The notes: generated by a model not told the origin, from the sequence alone. A stretch of 64,000 nucleotides of DNA from Arabidopsis thaliana (GCF_000001735.4 NC_003075.7:11905001-11969000), one strand, 5' to 3'; counted from the stretch's first letter, positions 24,842-35,445 are shown. Made by a program: numbers and translations.

Positions 24842-24848
24842 TATAAAT
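24842..24848 (+). promoter_or_regulatory. TATA box of CYP706A1 (overlaps an upstream ATG)
   Basis: CCTACAATATAAATG is conserved at the same place before CYP706A2 (about 29932-29946), followed in both by a CT/CA-rich leader. TATAAAT overlaps the ATG at 24847 in copy 1. Its position about 100 bases before the shared start codon fits a core promoter. Confidence 0.7.
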
Positions 24849-24945
24849 GTCCACACTCCCTTTGTTCTCTCTTCACCACCACACAACACAAAACCTCCAA
24901 ACCAATAATCAGAACACAGTGAGATATTTCTCTCTGAAGCCAAAG

Positions 24946-26520
24946 ATGGAAACGGCGTCTTCTAATTTCTCTCTCTCGCAGATCCTCAATATTGAGGAAC
25001 CCTACAGCTCCGTAATGCTCGGTGTCGCCGCTCTCTTGGCCGTTGTTTGCTATTTCTGGATACAGGGGAAGTCCAAATCCAAGAACGGACCACCGTTGCC
25101 TCCGGGACCTTGGCCACTTCCGATCGTCGGCAACCTCCCGTTCCTAAACTCTGACGTCCTCCACACGCAATTCCAAGCCCTAACCCTAAAACATGGCCCT
25201 CTCATGAAGATCCACCTCGGTTCCAAACTTGCGATCGTCGTCTCTTCCCCTGACATGGCTCGCGAGGTTCTCAAAACCCACGACATCACTTTCGCCAACC
25301 ACGATCTCCCTGAAGTCGGAAAGATCAACACTTACGGTGGTGAAGACATCCTCTGGTCTCCTTACGGTACCCATTGGAGGAGACTTCGTAAGCTCTGCGT
25401 CATGAAGATGTTCACTACCCCAACTCTCGAAGCTTCCTACTCCACTCGCCGGGAAGAAACCCGACAAACCATTGTCCACATGTCGGAAATGGCTCGTGAA
25501 GGATCACCAGTCAACCTCGGAGAGCAAATATTTCTTTCCATTTTCAACGTCGTGACAAGAATGATGTGGGGCGCCACTGTTGAAGGAGACGAGAGAACGA
25601 GCTTAGGAAACGAGCTCAAAACCCTAATATCTGATATCTCCGACATAGAAGGGATTCAAAACTACTCAGATTTCTTTCCGTTGTTCTCAAGATTCGATTT
25701 CCAAGGATTGGTTAAGCAGATGAAAGGCCATGTGAAGAAGCTTGATCTCTTGTTCGATAGAGTTATGGAGAGTCACGTCAAAATGGTGGGAAAGAAGAGC
25801 GAAGAAGAAGAAGATTTCTTGCAATACTTACTTAGAGTTAAAGATGATGATGAGAAAGCTCCTCTGTCCATGACTCATGTCAAGTCTCTCCTCATGGATA
25901 TGGTTCTTGGTGGTGTCGACACATCGGTTAACGCATCCGAATTCGCCATGGCAGAGATTGTGAGCAGACCGGAAGTGTTAAACAAGATCCGACTAGAACT
26001 TGACCAAGTTGTTGGCAAAGACAACATCGTTGAGGAATCACATTTACCTAAGCTTCCTTACCTACAAGCGGTTATGAAAGAGACTCTTAGGCTTCACCCT
26101 ACGCTTCCTCTTCTTGTTCCTCACAGAAACAGCGAAACCTCGGTGGTTGCGGGATACACTGTGCCTAAAGACTCCAAGATTTTCATCAACGTTTGGGCGA
26201 TTCATAGAGATCCTAAGAATTGGGATGAACCAAACGAGTTCAAACCTGAGAGGTTTTTGGAGAATTCGCTTGATTTCAATGGAGGTGATTTTAAGTACTT
26301 GCCTTTTGGGTCAGGAAGGAGGATTTGTGCGGCGATTAACATGGCTGAGAGACTTGTTCTGTTCAACATTGCTTCACTTCTTCACTCTTTTGATTGGAAA
26401 GCACCTCAAGGACAGAAGTTTGAGGTTGAAGAGAAGTTTGGTCTTGTTCTTAAGTTGAAGTCTCCACTTGTGGCTATTCCTGTTCCAAGGTTGTCCGATC
26501 CAAAACTCTATACAGCTTAA
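24946..26520 (+). CDS. CYP706A1: Cytochrome P450 CYP706A1
   Basis: Intronless. I choose the ATG at 24946 (524 residues), aligned with CYP706A2. An in-frame ATG at 24847 would add 33 residues (557 in all), but it sits in the likely TATA box and the extension is broken by a stop in the paralogue. Parts in order: N-terminal membrane anchor (about 20-40), Pro-rich hinge PPLPPGPWPLPIVGN, I-helix GGVDTS (normally A/G-G-x-D-T-T/S), K-helix KETLR, PERF, and heme-binding PFGSGRRICA with Cys 461. The family is ER-bound monooxygenases using a P450 reductase; CYP706A members include terpene oxidases, but this substrate is not known to me. Nearly identical to CYP706A2 from 25132 on. I place it at At4g22690. 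Confidence 0.94.
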   Translation: METASSNFSLSQILNIEEPYSSVMLGVAALLAVVCYFWIQGKSKSKNGPPLPPGPWPLPIVGNLPFLNSDVLHTQFQALTLKHGPLMKIHLGSKLAIVVSSPDMAREVLKTHDITFANHDLPEVGKINTYGGEDILWSPYGTHWRRLRKLCVMKMFTTPTLEASYSTRREETRQTIVHMSEMAREGSPVNLGEQIFLSIFNVVTRMMWGATVEGDERTSLGNELKTLISDISDIEGIQNYSDFFPLFSRFDFQGLVKQMKGHVKKLDLLFDRVMESHVKMVGKKSEEEEDFLQYLLRVKDDDEKAPLSMTHVKSLLMDMVLGGVDTSVNASEFAMAEIVSRPEVLNKIRLELDQVVGKDNIVEESHLPKLPYLQAVMKETLRLHPTLPLLVPHRNSETSVVAGYTVPKDSKIFINVWAIHRDPKNWDEPNEFKPERFLENSLDFNGGDFKYLPFGSGRRICAAINMAERLVLFNIASLLHSFDWKAPQGQKFEVEEKFGLVLKLKSPLVAIPVPRLSDPKLYTA

Positions 26521-28300
26521 GTAAGTAAGAAGGAAATTTGGTTTGAGCTTATGAGAGGAAGTTGAATTGAGTTTTCTTGTTTAAAGTTTATTTTTCTTTA
26601 TTCGTGTTTGGAGTTTGATGCTTTGTAAAAAAAGATGTGTCAAGTTAAATTTAATTTTCTTATATATAATAAAATAAAGTTTTAGTCACAATATATAATA
26701 ACGCATTATTTTGGTGTCCAAAGTCGATACCATAAGCTATAAAATTCTTGGCAACAAAATTACACATACAGTGTATGGGCTTAAGAACCACAGAAGTTTT
26801 GGATATGTAAACATTAACGATCAACTGGTACTCAAAACTTCAGAATTTGACATATCTAATGCATGGTAATTGGAAAAAAAAAAATACCGTAAAAGACGCT
26901 ATTATACATTACAAAAAATATAAATACTGTGTACACTTAAACAGTTATTTACTTTCATCTATCTGTAAATAAATAAGTCAAATTTTTGATATTTAGGGGG
27001 TGTAATTGGTTCCTAATTTATAAGGAATTTTGATGACTTCAATCAAATACTAGAAAGTAAAAAAATGAAAGATTTTAAACGATTGTTAGAGACTTTTTTA
27101 TAATCTTGTTGATTAGTTTTTCATAATTTTGTAAAGTTTTTCAAACAATCTCTCTATTTTGATAATACTTTTCAATGATTTTTCATGACTTCATTTTAAG
27201 AAGAAAAATGTAGAAAGTCATGAACCAATAACATAATAATTTAAATTATTAACAATCAAAGATTCTTTTGTTTTAATTGAATAACACAAAACTTTTAATG
27301 ACTTTATAAGTGTATAAATCTAATAACCCAAAATTTATGAAGATTTTAAATTATTTTTTACAAATCTTAAATGAATAACACAAAATTTTAACATACTTTT
27401 AAAAAGTCTTGATTAAATAACAACAAATTTTACATAACAGTTTAAATCACTTAAATTCTTTTGAAATCATAAACGAATAACACCCCTTTATTAGACATTA
27501 GTCATGATAATTTGGGAAAATAATAATTATAGTAAATAATGTTATTATCTTTCCTAAACAAGTATTGCGCAGTCAAACAATAACTCTTCATCATAAATAA
27601 ATAAGTCAAATTTTCGATATTTATTGAACATTGCTATCTTACCTAAAATTATTGATATGGCAATTTAAATATGTTTTGAGACATGCCTATAAAACTATGA
27701 CTCATTTTGTTATTCTATGCATCATTTATATTTACTACATTTTCTTACATTGGAGCAAGGTATTGCATGATCTCACCATCTTGATCTAACGTTTAAAATG
27801 AAGTTTTTTTTATTTGTCATTAACTTATAATAGTTTTTCATATATACCACTCATGTTTTATTACATCCATTTTATACACTTTTCATTGCTACATAAAAAA
27901 CAAAAAATGATTTTATAAATATTCGACTATGAGATCTTTCGTGAGAATTTGTTCTCTTATGTTACATTGATATGATATTGTTATGTTTGTACGATTTCTA
28001 TAAGAACTTCTAATCGCTTAAGTTAGGAAGATTTATTGAATATTTAAATTATATATATATCTATGTAGTTTTACGTAGATTTTTTACTCATCACAAGCAA
28101 TGGTGAAAATATAAATTTTAGTGGTATTATTTATGATATATAATTTAAATATGTAGAAATTTTTATATATCTTGAAGATATTTTTCTTAATTTTGTTAAT
28201 ATAAATCAAATATGCATATATTTAAAAGTGTATTGATAATTTTTTTTTCTCATACAATTTTTTTATTTAGGGGTTAAGAGAGAAAATAAAACAAAGAAGA
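26521..28300. other. Intergenic between CYP706A1 and LBD32
   Basis: The first 240 bases match the 3' flank of CYP706A2 with indels (for example GTCGATACCATAAGCTATAAAA against GTCGATGCCAAAGCTATAAAA). A Harbinger-like MITE follows at 26996-27487. The remainder is AT-rich with no gene seen. Confidence 0.6.
26996..27487. mobile_element. Harbinger-like MITE
   Basis: 492 bp. The left terminus GGGGGTGTAATTGGTT is an inverted match of the right terminus, which ends AACGAATAACACCCCT. TTA is present on both sides (26993-26995 and 27488-27490), the 3-bp target duplication of the PIF/Harbinger superfamily. The inside repeats a degenerate AATAACACAAAATTTT motif five or so times in one orientation. There is no coding capacity, so it would depend on a transposase elsewhere. 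Confidence 0.75.
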
Positions 28301-28879
28301 ATGGCTTCCAACCGTTGTGCTGTCTGCAAAATTTTGAATGAAACTTGTGCTCCAATGTGCATTTATGCACCACATTTTCCATCAAACGATGCAAGTTTCA
28401 AAGTTATTATTCAGATTTTTGGAGCCGTGAATGTTTGCAATATCCTTGATAATCTTGAATTTCCAGAACAACGAGAGATTGCTGCCAACTGTTTACGTTA
28501 TGCTGCTGAGGCTCGTATACGTAATCCTATTTCTGGTTGTCATGACATGATTCTACAATACAAGAATATTCTCAATAATGTTGAACAAGATATTGAATCC
28601 GCGGTGAATGAGCTTGGAACCTATGTGGGACACGATCAAGTACCAAAATTTTATGATCTTCCAATGCCAGATGATTTCCTCATGACACCAGTCTCTTTAG
28701 ATTCTTTTATTGCAAAAATTAAGAGTTTAAACGAAGTTCAAAAGAATCAACTTATGCAACTCCCAACTGCTGCTGATAATGCACCAATGATAATGAATAG
28801 CATATTTGGGAAGATGGAAGATAAAAACCTGAAAGATGGGCATAGAGCTGATGGTGCATCAACATCTGCTGGTAAGTGA
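28301..28879 (+). CDS. LBD32: LOB-domain protein LBD32
   Basis: 192 residues as a single exon. The LOB domain occupies about residues 5-104: zinc-finger-like C-x2-C-x6-C-x3-C (Cys 6, 9, 16, 20), a divergent GAS block with FPSNDASFKVIIQIFGAVNV, and a weak Leu-zipper-like segment. Compared with typical class I members several conserved residues are changed, so it is a divergent member. LBD proteins are plant-specific DNA-binding factors; the role of this one is not clear. The TGA stop lies inside a strong splice donor (CTG/GTAAGT), so a spliced form with another C-terminus is possible. It lies between the two CYP706A copies. I place it at At4g22700. Confidence 0.87.
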   Translation: MASNRCAVCKILNETCAPMCIYAPHFPSNDASFKVIIQIFGAVNVCNILDNLEFPEQREIAANCLRYAAEARIRNPISGCHDMILQYKNILNNVEQDIESAVNELGTYVGHDQVPKFYDLPMPDDFLMTPVSLDSFIAKIKSLNEVQKNQLMQLPTAADNAPMIMNSIFGKMEDKNLKDGHRADGASTSAGK

Positions 28880-30037
28880 TATTGAAGAGATACTTCCATT
28901 TTCTGAAAATCAAAACCAAAAATAATTTTAATTATGTCTTTTCCGTGAATTTCTTTTAAACTCGAGTCTCCATAATAATTCTGTGTTTCTCTTCTCTGTT
29001 TTTCCTTTTTATAATTCTACAGTTTGTAATGTCTTAAGTTTAATATATCACAAAGTTTTTAAGAAAAAAAAAACATAATTTGACCAGTTTATAAAGATTT
29101 ATTAACAGCATTTCCATATTTAATTTCCATAGTTTTTTGCAAATAGTAATCTATATTATAGGATTTGAAGATGTTTGTATATTCTTGATTGGTAACTCCG
29201 AAATAATTCTAAAGTTTGTAACACTTAAAAACATCATGTTTTTCTACTGTTTAAAAATTGGATATGAGAAGAAATACAATTCTCCGACAGTCCGACGAGG
29301 AGTGCTCTGTCGTCCATACACAAAAAGCTTTTGGCTCATTTTTTATTTTTATTTTTTCTTTTCTCTTTAGACAATATTTGAATGGGACTTCAACACTGGG
29401 GGCGACTTGGTCAATATTGGCGTTGTATTTCCTATCAAATTATATATGTTATTATCATTCGTTTTCTCCAATAATTCTATCAGAGATTATCATATAAATT
29501 ATACTATTACTTATTAGTACAATGAAAATTAAGAGTATTTATTATATTCAACAACTCCTTCTTTACGAATTACGACCCAGTAGAATTTGTCAATAATTAT
29601 ATTTTTTATATATATATTTCACTTATGAACTTTGAGAGTTATCGTCATTCAAAGTTATAATTTCATTTGGTTTTAGTTTCATATCTCTTTCATGTTAACT
29701 TCTTTTGTCTGCACTAAAACATATATATATTTTTTTTATTGTCCGCGTGGTCTTTGATATATATAGTAATCATTTTCAAAGCCGTCAAATTTTTCACTTT
29801 TGATTTTGAATATAGAGGAACCTGTTGACCCAAAAAAACAGATTATGAAGGAACTTAGGAAATTTCATACAAGTTGATCTTAAAAATTAAGCAAGAAAAA
29901 AGAATAAATTAATGCAGTCATTCCTTAAGCCTACAATATAAATGTTCACACTCCCTTGTTCTATCTCCAACACAACACAACACAACACAAAAAATCCAAC
30001 CCAAGAACCACAGTGAGATCTTTCTCAGAAGACAAAA
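28880..30037. other. Intergenic upstream of CYP706A2
   Basis: Contains the LBD32 3' region, the duplicated block at 29386-29428, and the CYP706A2 core promoter with TATAAAT at about 29937-29943, about 95 bases before the start codon. No further gene is seen. Confidence 0.6.
29386..29428 (+). repeat. CYP706A upstream duplicated block, copy 2
   Basis: Matches 24252-24294 in the same orientation (ACTTCAACACTGGGGGCG, then ACTTGGTCAATATTGGCG). It marks the 5' reach of the duplicated unit that carries CYP706A2. Confidence 0.8.
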
Positions 30038-31618
30038 ATGGGAACAGCGTCGTCTAAGTCTAACATCAACCTCTCGCAGGTCCTCAACACTGAGGAGCCG
30101 TACAGCTCCGTGATGCTGGCCGTCGCTGCTCTCTTGGCCGTTGTATGCTACTTATGGATTCAGGGGAAGTCCAAGTCCAAAAAGGAACCTCCACTGCCTC
30201 CGGGACCTTGGCCACTTCCTATCGTCGGAAACCTCCCGTTCCTAAACTCTGACGTCCTCCACACGCAATTCCAAGCCCTAACCCTAAAATATGGCCCTCT
30301 CATGAAGATCCACCTCGGTTCCAAACTTGCGATCGTCGTCTCTTCCCCTGACATGGCTCGCGAGGTTCTCAAAACCCACGACATCACTTTCGCCAACCAC
30401 GATCTCCCTGAAGTCGGAAAGATCAACACTTACGGTGGTGAAGACATCCTCTGGTCTCCTTACGGTACCCATTGGAGGAGACTTCGTAAGCTCTGCGTCA
30501 TGAAGATGTTCACTACCCCAAGTCTCGAAGCTTCCTACTCCACTCGCCGGGAAGAAACCCGACAAACCATTGTCCACATGTCGGAAATGGCTCGTGAAGG
30601 ATCACCAGTCAACCTCGGAGAGCAAATATTTCTTTCCATTTTCAACGTCGTGACAAGAATGATGTGGGGCGCCACTGTTGAAGGAGACGAGAGAACGAGC
30701 TTAGGAAACGAGCTCAAAACCCTAATATCTGATATCTCCGACATAGAAGGGATTCAAAACTACTCAGATTTCTTTCCGTTGTTCTCAAGATTCGATTTCC
30801 AAGGATTGGTTAAGCAGATGAAAGGCCATGTGAAGAAGCTTGATCTCTTGTTCGATAGAGTTATGGAGAGTCACGTCAAAATGGTGGGAAAGAAGAGCGA
30901 AGAAGAAGAAGATTTCTTGCAATACTTACTTAGAGTTAAAGATGATGATGAGAAAGCTCCTCTGTCCATGACTCATGTCAAGTCTCTCCTCATGGATATG
31001 GTTCTTGGTGGTGTCGACACATCGGTTAACGCATCCGAATTCGCCATGGCAGAGATTGTGAGCAGACCGGAAGTGTTAAACAAGATCCGACTAGAACTTG
31101 ACCAAGTTGTTGGCAAAGACAACATCGTTGAGGAATCACATTTACCTAAGCTTCCTTACCTACAAGCGGTTATGAAAGAGACTCTTAGGCTTCACCCTAC
31201 GCTTCCTCTTCTTGTTCCTCACAGAAACAGCGAAACCTCGGTGGTTGCGGGATACACTGTGCCTAAAGACTCCAAGATTTTCATCAACGTTTGGGCGATT
31301 CATAGAGATCCTAAGAATTGGGATGAACCAAACGAGTTCAAACCTGAGAGGTTTTTGGAGAATTCGCTTGATTTCAATGGAGGTGATTTTAAGTATTTGC
31401 CTTTTGGGTCAGGAAGGAGGATTTGTGCGGCGATAAACATGGCTGAGAGACTTGTTCTGTTCAACATTGCTTCACTTCTTCACTCTTTTGATTGGAAAGC
31501 TCCTCAAGGACAGAAGTTTGAGGTTGAAGAGAAGTTTGGTCTTGTTCTTAAGTTGAAGTCTCCACTTGTGGCTATTCCTGTTCCAAGGTTGTCCGATCCA
31601 AAACTCTACACAGCTTAA
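30038..31618 (+). CDS. CYP706A2: Cytochrome P450 CYP706A2
   Basis: Intronless, 526 residues. The N-terminal 60 residues differ clearly from CYP706A1 (MGTASSKSNINLSQVL against METASSNFSLSQIL), but from the PPGPWPLPIVGN hinge onward the two proteins differ at only two residues that I can see (Tyr/His and Ser/Thr). Motifs are the same: GGVDTS in the I helix, KETLR, PERF, and heme-binding PFGSGRRICA with Cys 463. It is a tandem paralogue 5.1 kb downstream with LBD32 between. The near identity suggests that substrate range is shared and that differences lie in the membrane anchor and promoter. The upstream ATG at the TATA box is closed by a TGA, so the start here is unambiguous. I place it at At4g22710. 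Confidence 0.95.
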   Translation: MGTASSKSNINLSQVLNTEEPYSSVMLAVAALLAVVCYLWIQGKSKSKKEPPLPPGPWPLPIVGNLPFLNSDVLHTQFQALTLKYGPLMKIHLGSKLAIVVSSPDMAREVLKTHDITFANHDLPEVGKINTYGGEDILWSPYGTHWRRLRKLCVMKMFTTPSLEASYSTRREETRQTIVHMSEMAREGSPVNLGEQIFLSIFNVVTRMMWGATVEGDERTSLGNELKTLISDISDIEGIQNYSDFFPLFSRFDFQGLVKQMKGHVKKLDLLFDRVMESHVKMVGKKSEEEEDFLQYLLRVKDDDEKAPLSMTHVKSLLMDMVLGGVDTSVNASEFAMAEIVSRPEVLNKIRLELDQVVGKDNIVEESHLPKLPYLQAVMKETLRLHPTLPLLVPHRNSETSVVAGYTVPKDSKIFINVWAIHRDPKNWDEPNEFKPERFLENSLDFNGGDFKYLPFGSGRRICAAINMAERLVLFNIASLLHSFDWKAPQGQKFEVEEKFGLVLKLKSPLVAIPVPRLSDPKLYTA

Positions 31619-32466
31619 GTAAGAAGGATGTTGAATTGAGTTTTCTTGTTTAAAGTTTACTTTTCTTTATCTGTGTCTGGAGTTTTGATGCTTTGTATAA
31701 AAGATGTGTCAAGTTACATTTTTGATAACATTTAATATAACAAAGTTTTACTTACAATAATAACGCCTAATAGTCGATGCCAAAGCTATAAAACTATATT
31801 GTAGTTATATTTTTGGCAAGTCGATTAAAATTCTTGGGTCAACAAATTACAAATTAGTATGAAGGTTACAAATTAAAATTGTAATTATTTAAATTAATTA
31901 ATGTATAATTATATCACAAATACTTCACGTCACACTAAATGAGTCCTTCTTAGCGGCAAAATATGCGTTATTGGGCTAGGCCCATTTATAAACGACGCCG
32001 TTTACACAGTCTAGAAACTCAACATCGTCGTTTCTCTCCCGGCGACTTTATCGCCGTCTTTTTCTTCTTTAAACTCTCTGGCTAATTTCGTTTTGCTTTG
32101 AGCTTGTGAGCTACTTCTGATTCCGGCCATCACGCAGCTTCAGGTTAGTTTTTGATTTAAATCAAACAACAGTACATGGGTTCAGTGTGTTGTGTCTCGA
32201 ATGGAATTGGTTTCTGTGTTTAGATTAGGGTTTAGGGCTCTTTCATCTAAGGAAACGAAACCTAGGTTATACGAATCTCTTTGTTGGGTCTCTCTCAATA
32301 CCAATACCAATCAACGAAAGGATTAATTTTGTTCATCATCTTCAACGTCTAAGGCTATAATTTGTGTTAGTTCAAATTGATTCAGAATAAAGTTTGGATT
32401 TTTACTTCACCTAGTCCTGAATTTGTTGTTCTCTGTGTAGAAAGTTTCTGTTTTTAAATCAAAGAA
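31619..32466. other. Intergenic and 5' leader of KAE1
   Basis: The left part is the CYP706A2 3' flank. The right part is the KAE1 promoter and leader, which probably contains a 5' UTR intron from about 32144 (CAG/GTTAGT) to 32440 (CTGTGTAG). Confidence 0.55.
31971..31984 (+). promoter_or_regulatory. Palindromic Site II pair in the KAE1 promoter
   Basis: TTGGGCTAGGCCCA gives two TGGGCY-type elements back to back, about 490 bases before the ATG and shortly before the probable leader. Such pairs are typical of TCP-controlled housekeeping and translation genes in Arabidopsis. A second short palindrome, AAACGACGCCGTTT, follows at 31991. Confidence 0.6.
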
Positions 32467-33717
32467 ATGAAGAAGAAGATGATAGCCATTGGTTTCGAAG
32501 GATCAGCTAACAAGATTGGAGTTGGAATTGTGACTTTAGACGGTACTATCTTAGCAAATCCTCGGCATACGTATATAACACCACCTGGTCATGGTTTTCT
32601 TCCTAGAGAGACTGCACATCACCATCTTGACCATGTTCTTCCTTTAGTCAAATCAGCTTTAGAGACTTCTCAAGTTACTCCTGAAGAAATCGACTGTATT
32701 TGTTATACGAAAGGTCCCGGGATGGGAGCGCCGTTGCAGGTTTCAGCCATTGTTGTTAGAGTATTGTCACAGCTTTGGAAAAAGCCAATTGTTGCTGTGA
32801 ATCATTGTGTGGCTCACATTGAGATGGGGAGAGTAGTTACTGGAGCTGATGATCCTGTTGTGTTGTATGTGAGTGGTGGTAACACTCAGGTGATTGCTTA
32901 TAGTGAAGGTAGGTACCGGATTTTTGGTGAGACTATTGATATTGCTGTTGGTAATTGTTTGGATCGGTTTGCTAGAGTCTTGAAGCTTTCTAATGATCCA
33001 AGCCCTGGTTATAACATTGAACAGGTAGATTTCATTTGAAAGTAAAGTAAATTTGAATTCTTGAAAGATTCAAGAACAATGTTAACACGGTTTTTGGTGT
33101 TGTTACTAGCTTGCTAAGAAAGGAGAAAACTTTATTGATCTTCCGTATGCTGTTAAAGGTATGGATGTATCGTTCAGCGGAATCTTGAGTTATATCGAAA
33201 CTACTGCAGAGGAGAAGCTCAAGAATAACGAGTGTACACCAGCAGACTTGTGTTATTCCCTTCAAGTAAGGCTATCACTTGGTTCTTAACTGATGAATTT
33301 TGTCACATGAATGCAAATTTTGGACTGTTTAAGAGTAATATCATGAATTCATGTTTGTTGATCTTGCAGGAGACGGTGTTTGCGATGTTGGTTGAGATCA
33401 CAGAAAGAGCGATGGCGCATTGTGACAAGAAAGACGTTTTGATAGTTGGCGGTGTTGGGTGTAACGAGCGTTTGCAGGAAATGATGAGGACTATGTGCTC
33501 AGAACGTGATGGTAAGCTGTTTGCAACAGATGACCGTTACTGCATCGATAATGGAGCTATGATCGCTTACACAGGTCTACTCGCGTTTGTTAATGGTATT
33601 GAAACACCGATCGAAGACTCTACCTTTACACAACGATTTCGCACAGACGAGGTTCATGCGGTGTGGCGAGAGAAAGAAGCTGTACTACTTGGGGATAAGA
33701 AAGTTGCAGCGAATTGA
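32467..33717 (+). CDS. KAE1: KEOPS/EKC subunit Kae1 (tRNA t6A37 threonylcarbamoyltransferase)
   Basis: Exons 32467-33024, 33110-33265 and 33370-33717, 353 residues. It belongs to the Kae1/TsaD (OSGEP, M22 'glycoprotease') family with the ASKHA actin-like fold. It starts [16 protein letters not shown], with the metal-binding pair in [10 protein letters not shown] (His 113 and His 117), YVSGGNTQ in the second phosphate region, and Asp 298 in IDNGAMIAY. Kae1 transfers threonylcarbamoyl from TC-AMP to A37 of ANN-reading tRNAs as the catalytic part of KEOPS. No organelle targeting peptide is seen, so this is the cytosolic form; the organellar form is GCP1. I place it at At4g22720. Confidence 0.95.
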
Positions 33718-35431
33718 GTCTGTCCCCATTTTTGTTCATTTTTCATCAAATTTGAGATTGAATCTCTCTCTACTCGATAAATTGGTTTTTGCTAAGTAGT
33801 TAAGACTTTTAAATGTGTTTTATTAGCCAAATTATATGATTGATATCTTTTGGTTTGAATGTAATAACACTTTCAAATTTCAAAGTGAGCTTTGTAAAAA
33901 GTTCAAATGTTTCTTGTGTTGCATTTCGCTATTTGTTTTATTGCTTTAATAAAAATATGATATCTCAAAGTCGACATTTCTACCGAGAATGGTGGAGAGA
34001 TTAGTGCATTAGTCTTCCTTAATCATACAAAAACAACTGTGAAAATACAGCACTACTAAAAAGTAAAAAGTAAGAACTTTTTAATGTAGAACGTATGAGA
34101 TGGTTCAATTAATCACAAGACACTTCTATGGCATTGCGTATTAAACGAAAAGTGAGTAAATAGAATTTATACATAATGATCTAATCTTGATCTTGCTAAT
34201 AAAAATTGTAAAGGCAACAACAAGTTGTCAAAAATTTCAATTTGACGTAGAGATAAATTCTATCTAATAATTTTGTAAAAACATTCGAGATATAGTGTAT
34301 CATTTTTCCATCATCTAGAACTCATTTGCGTATTTTCAAGTGTAAATCAGAACCTTGACACATAGGCTACACAAATTTTGGTCGATATTTATATTACTTT
34401 TGTAGCATAATGTGGATATCCTTCTAGAGACTAGAGTTCTAGATAAAACATTCATACATGTAACTATGTAAGTAAGCATGCATACTAAATATAAAATTTT
34501 CAAAAGTTTTAAAAGACATCATATAGATTCAAAAAGACGTGGGAAAAAGGAGAAAATGACAAAAGTTATTAGTAAAACAATCAAGTAAAAGGTCAAAGTA
34601 GTTAACGAAAAGATAAAAGTATTTCAAAAGTCTTCCTTCCATCTTGAAATGCCAAAAAATAAAAGACGAATGATTGAAGATAAATCAAAGTTGTCTGATT
34701 GCTATTGTATACATCTTTTTTTTTGTTAAAACTATTGTATACATCTAAAAAACCTTGAAGTAATCAAGATCTGAATTATAGCCGTTGATAAGGTTTTATG
34801 CTTTCACATTGAACTCGATCGTCGTCGTCAAATCTACTAGTCTCGTTTTTTAGTTTTAACGTGCTTAATTACTTCACTAATTTGTTTTTTGTTATCATTT
34901 TCACCAATTTTATTCATTGTGTGAATTAAGTTTTGTCCACATAGTAAGATTCATCAGTATAATAGGACATATGATAAAAGTTTGTATATAATCAAAGAGT
35001 ATATCTAAGAATATCTAATTAAGATGAATGTTTCAGTCCACATTGGATTCTGCTTATAGTCAAACTGTCTTGTTCTTAAACCCAATTAGGTTAGAATACA
35101 TGTACCAACAAATAGCATTTCTATAACTAATCTTTTATCAATTTACTTTATAGCCTACAAATAATTAGAGGAAAAGAAAAGAGAGTTAGTGGAATAATTG
35201 TCCTCTAAATCTCGATATCATCATTAACTAAATACTATATTTAGACCATATATACTATATTTTATAGTATACTATATTTTATAGTATATATAATCAACTA
35301 ATCATATTAGACCACTATTAGAAATATGGATCTAAAAAAAACATTCTTTAATCAGTACTATTCTCATCCAAAGACTTGTTTTAAGAGACTAAATATGAAT
35401 ATGTGTATGTGTATGTGTATGCAGGAGTAGA

Positions 35432-35445
35432 CACGTGCACGTGGC
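35432..35445 (+). promoter_or_regulatory. Overlapping G-box/ABRE elements
   Basis: CACGTGCACGTGGC contains a palindromic CACGTG followed by ACGTGGC, the core recognised by bZIP ABF factors and bHLH factors. It lies about 950 bases upstream of the LRR gene ATG. The assignment rests on motif alone. Confidence 0.4.

Larger units (their letters stand above)
19081..24846. other. Long intergenic region upstream of CYP706A1
   Basis: About 5.8 kb without a gene I can support. Frames are short, AT-rich and without family motifs. It contains the MYB85 promoter at its left end, a possible MITE at 24375-24568, and at 24252-24294 the start of the sequence duplicated upstream of CYP706A2. Confidence 0.5.

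Noticed and set aside
24847-24945. 33-residue N-terminal extension of CYP706A1
   Set aside because: Its ATG is in the likely TATA box, and the matching frame in CYP706A2 is closed by a stop. Treated as promoter and leader.
25050-25646. Antisense frames within CYP706A1 (and the same in CYP706A2)
   Set aside because: Shadows of a strongly coding GC-richer exon; they have no family similarity and recur only because the two genes are nearly identical.
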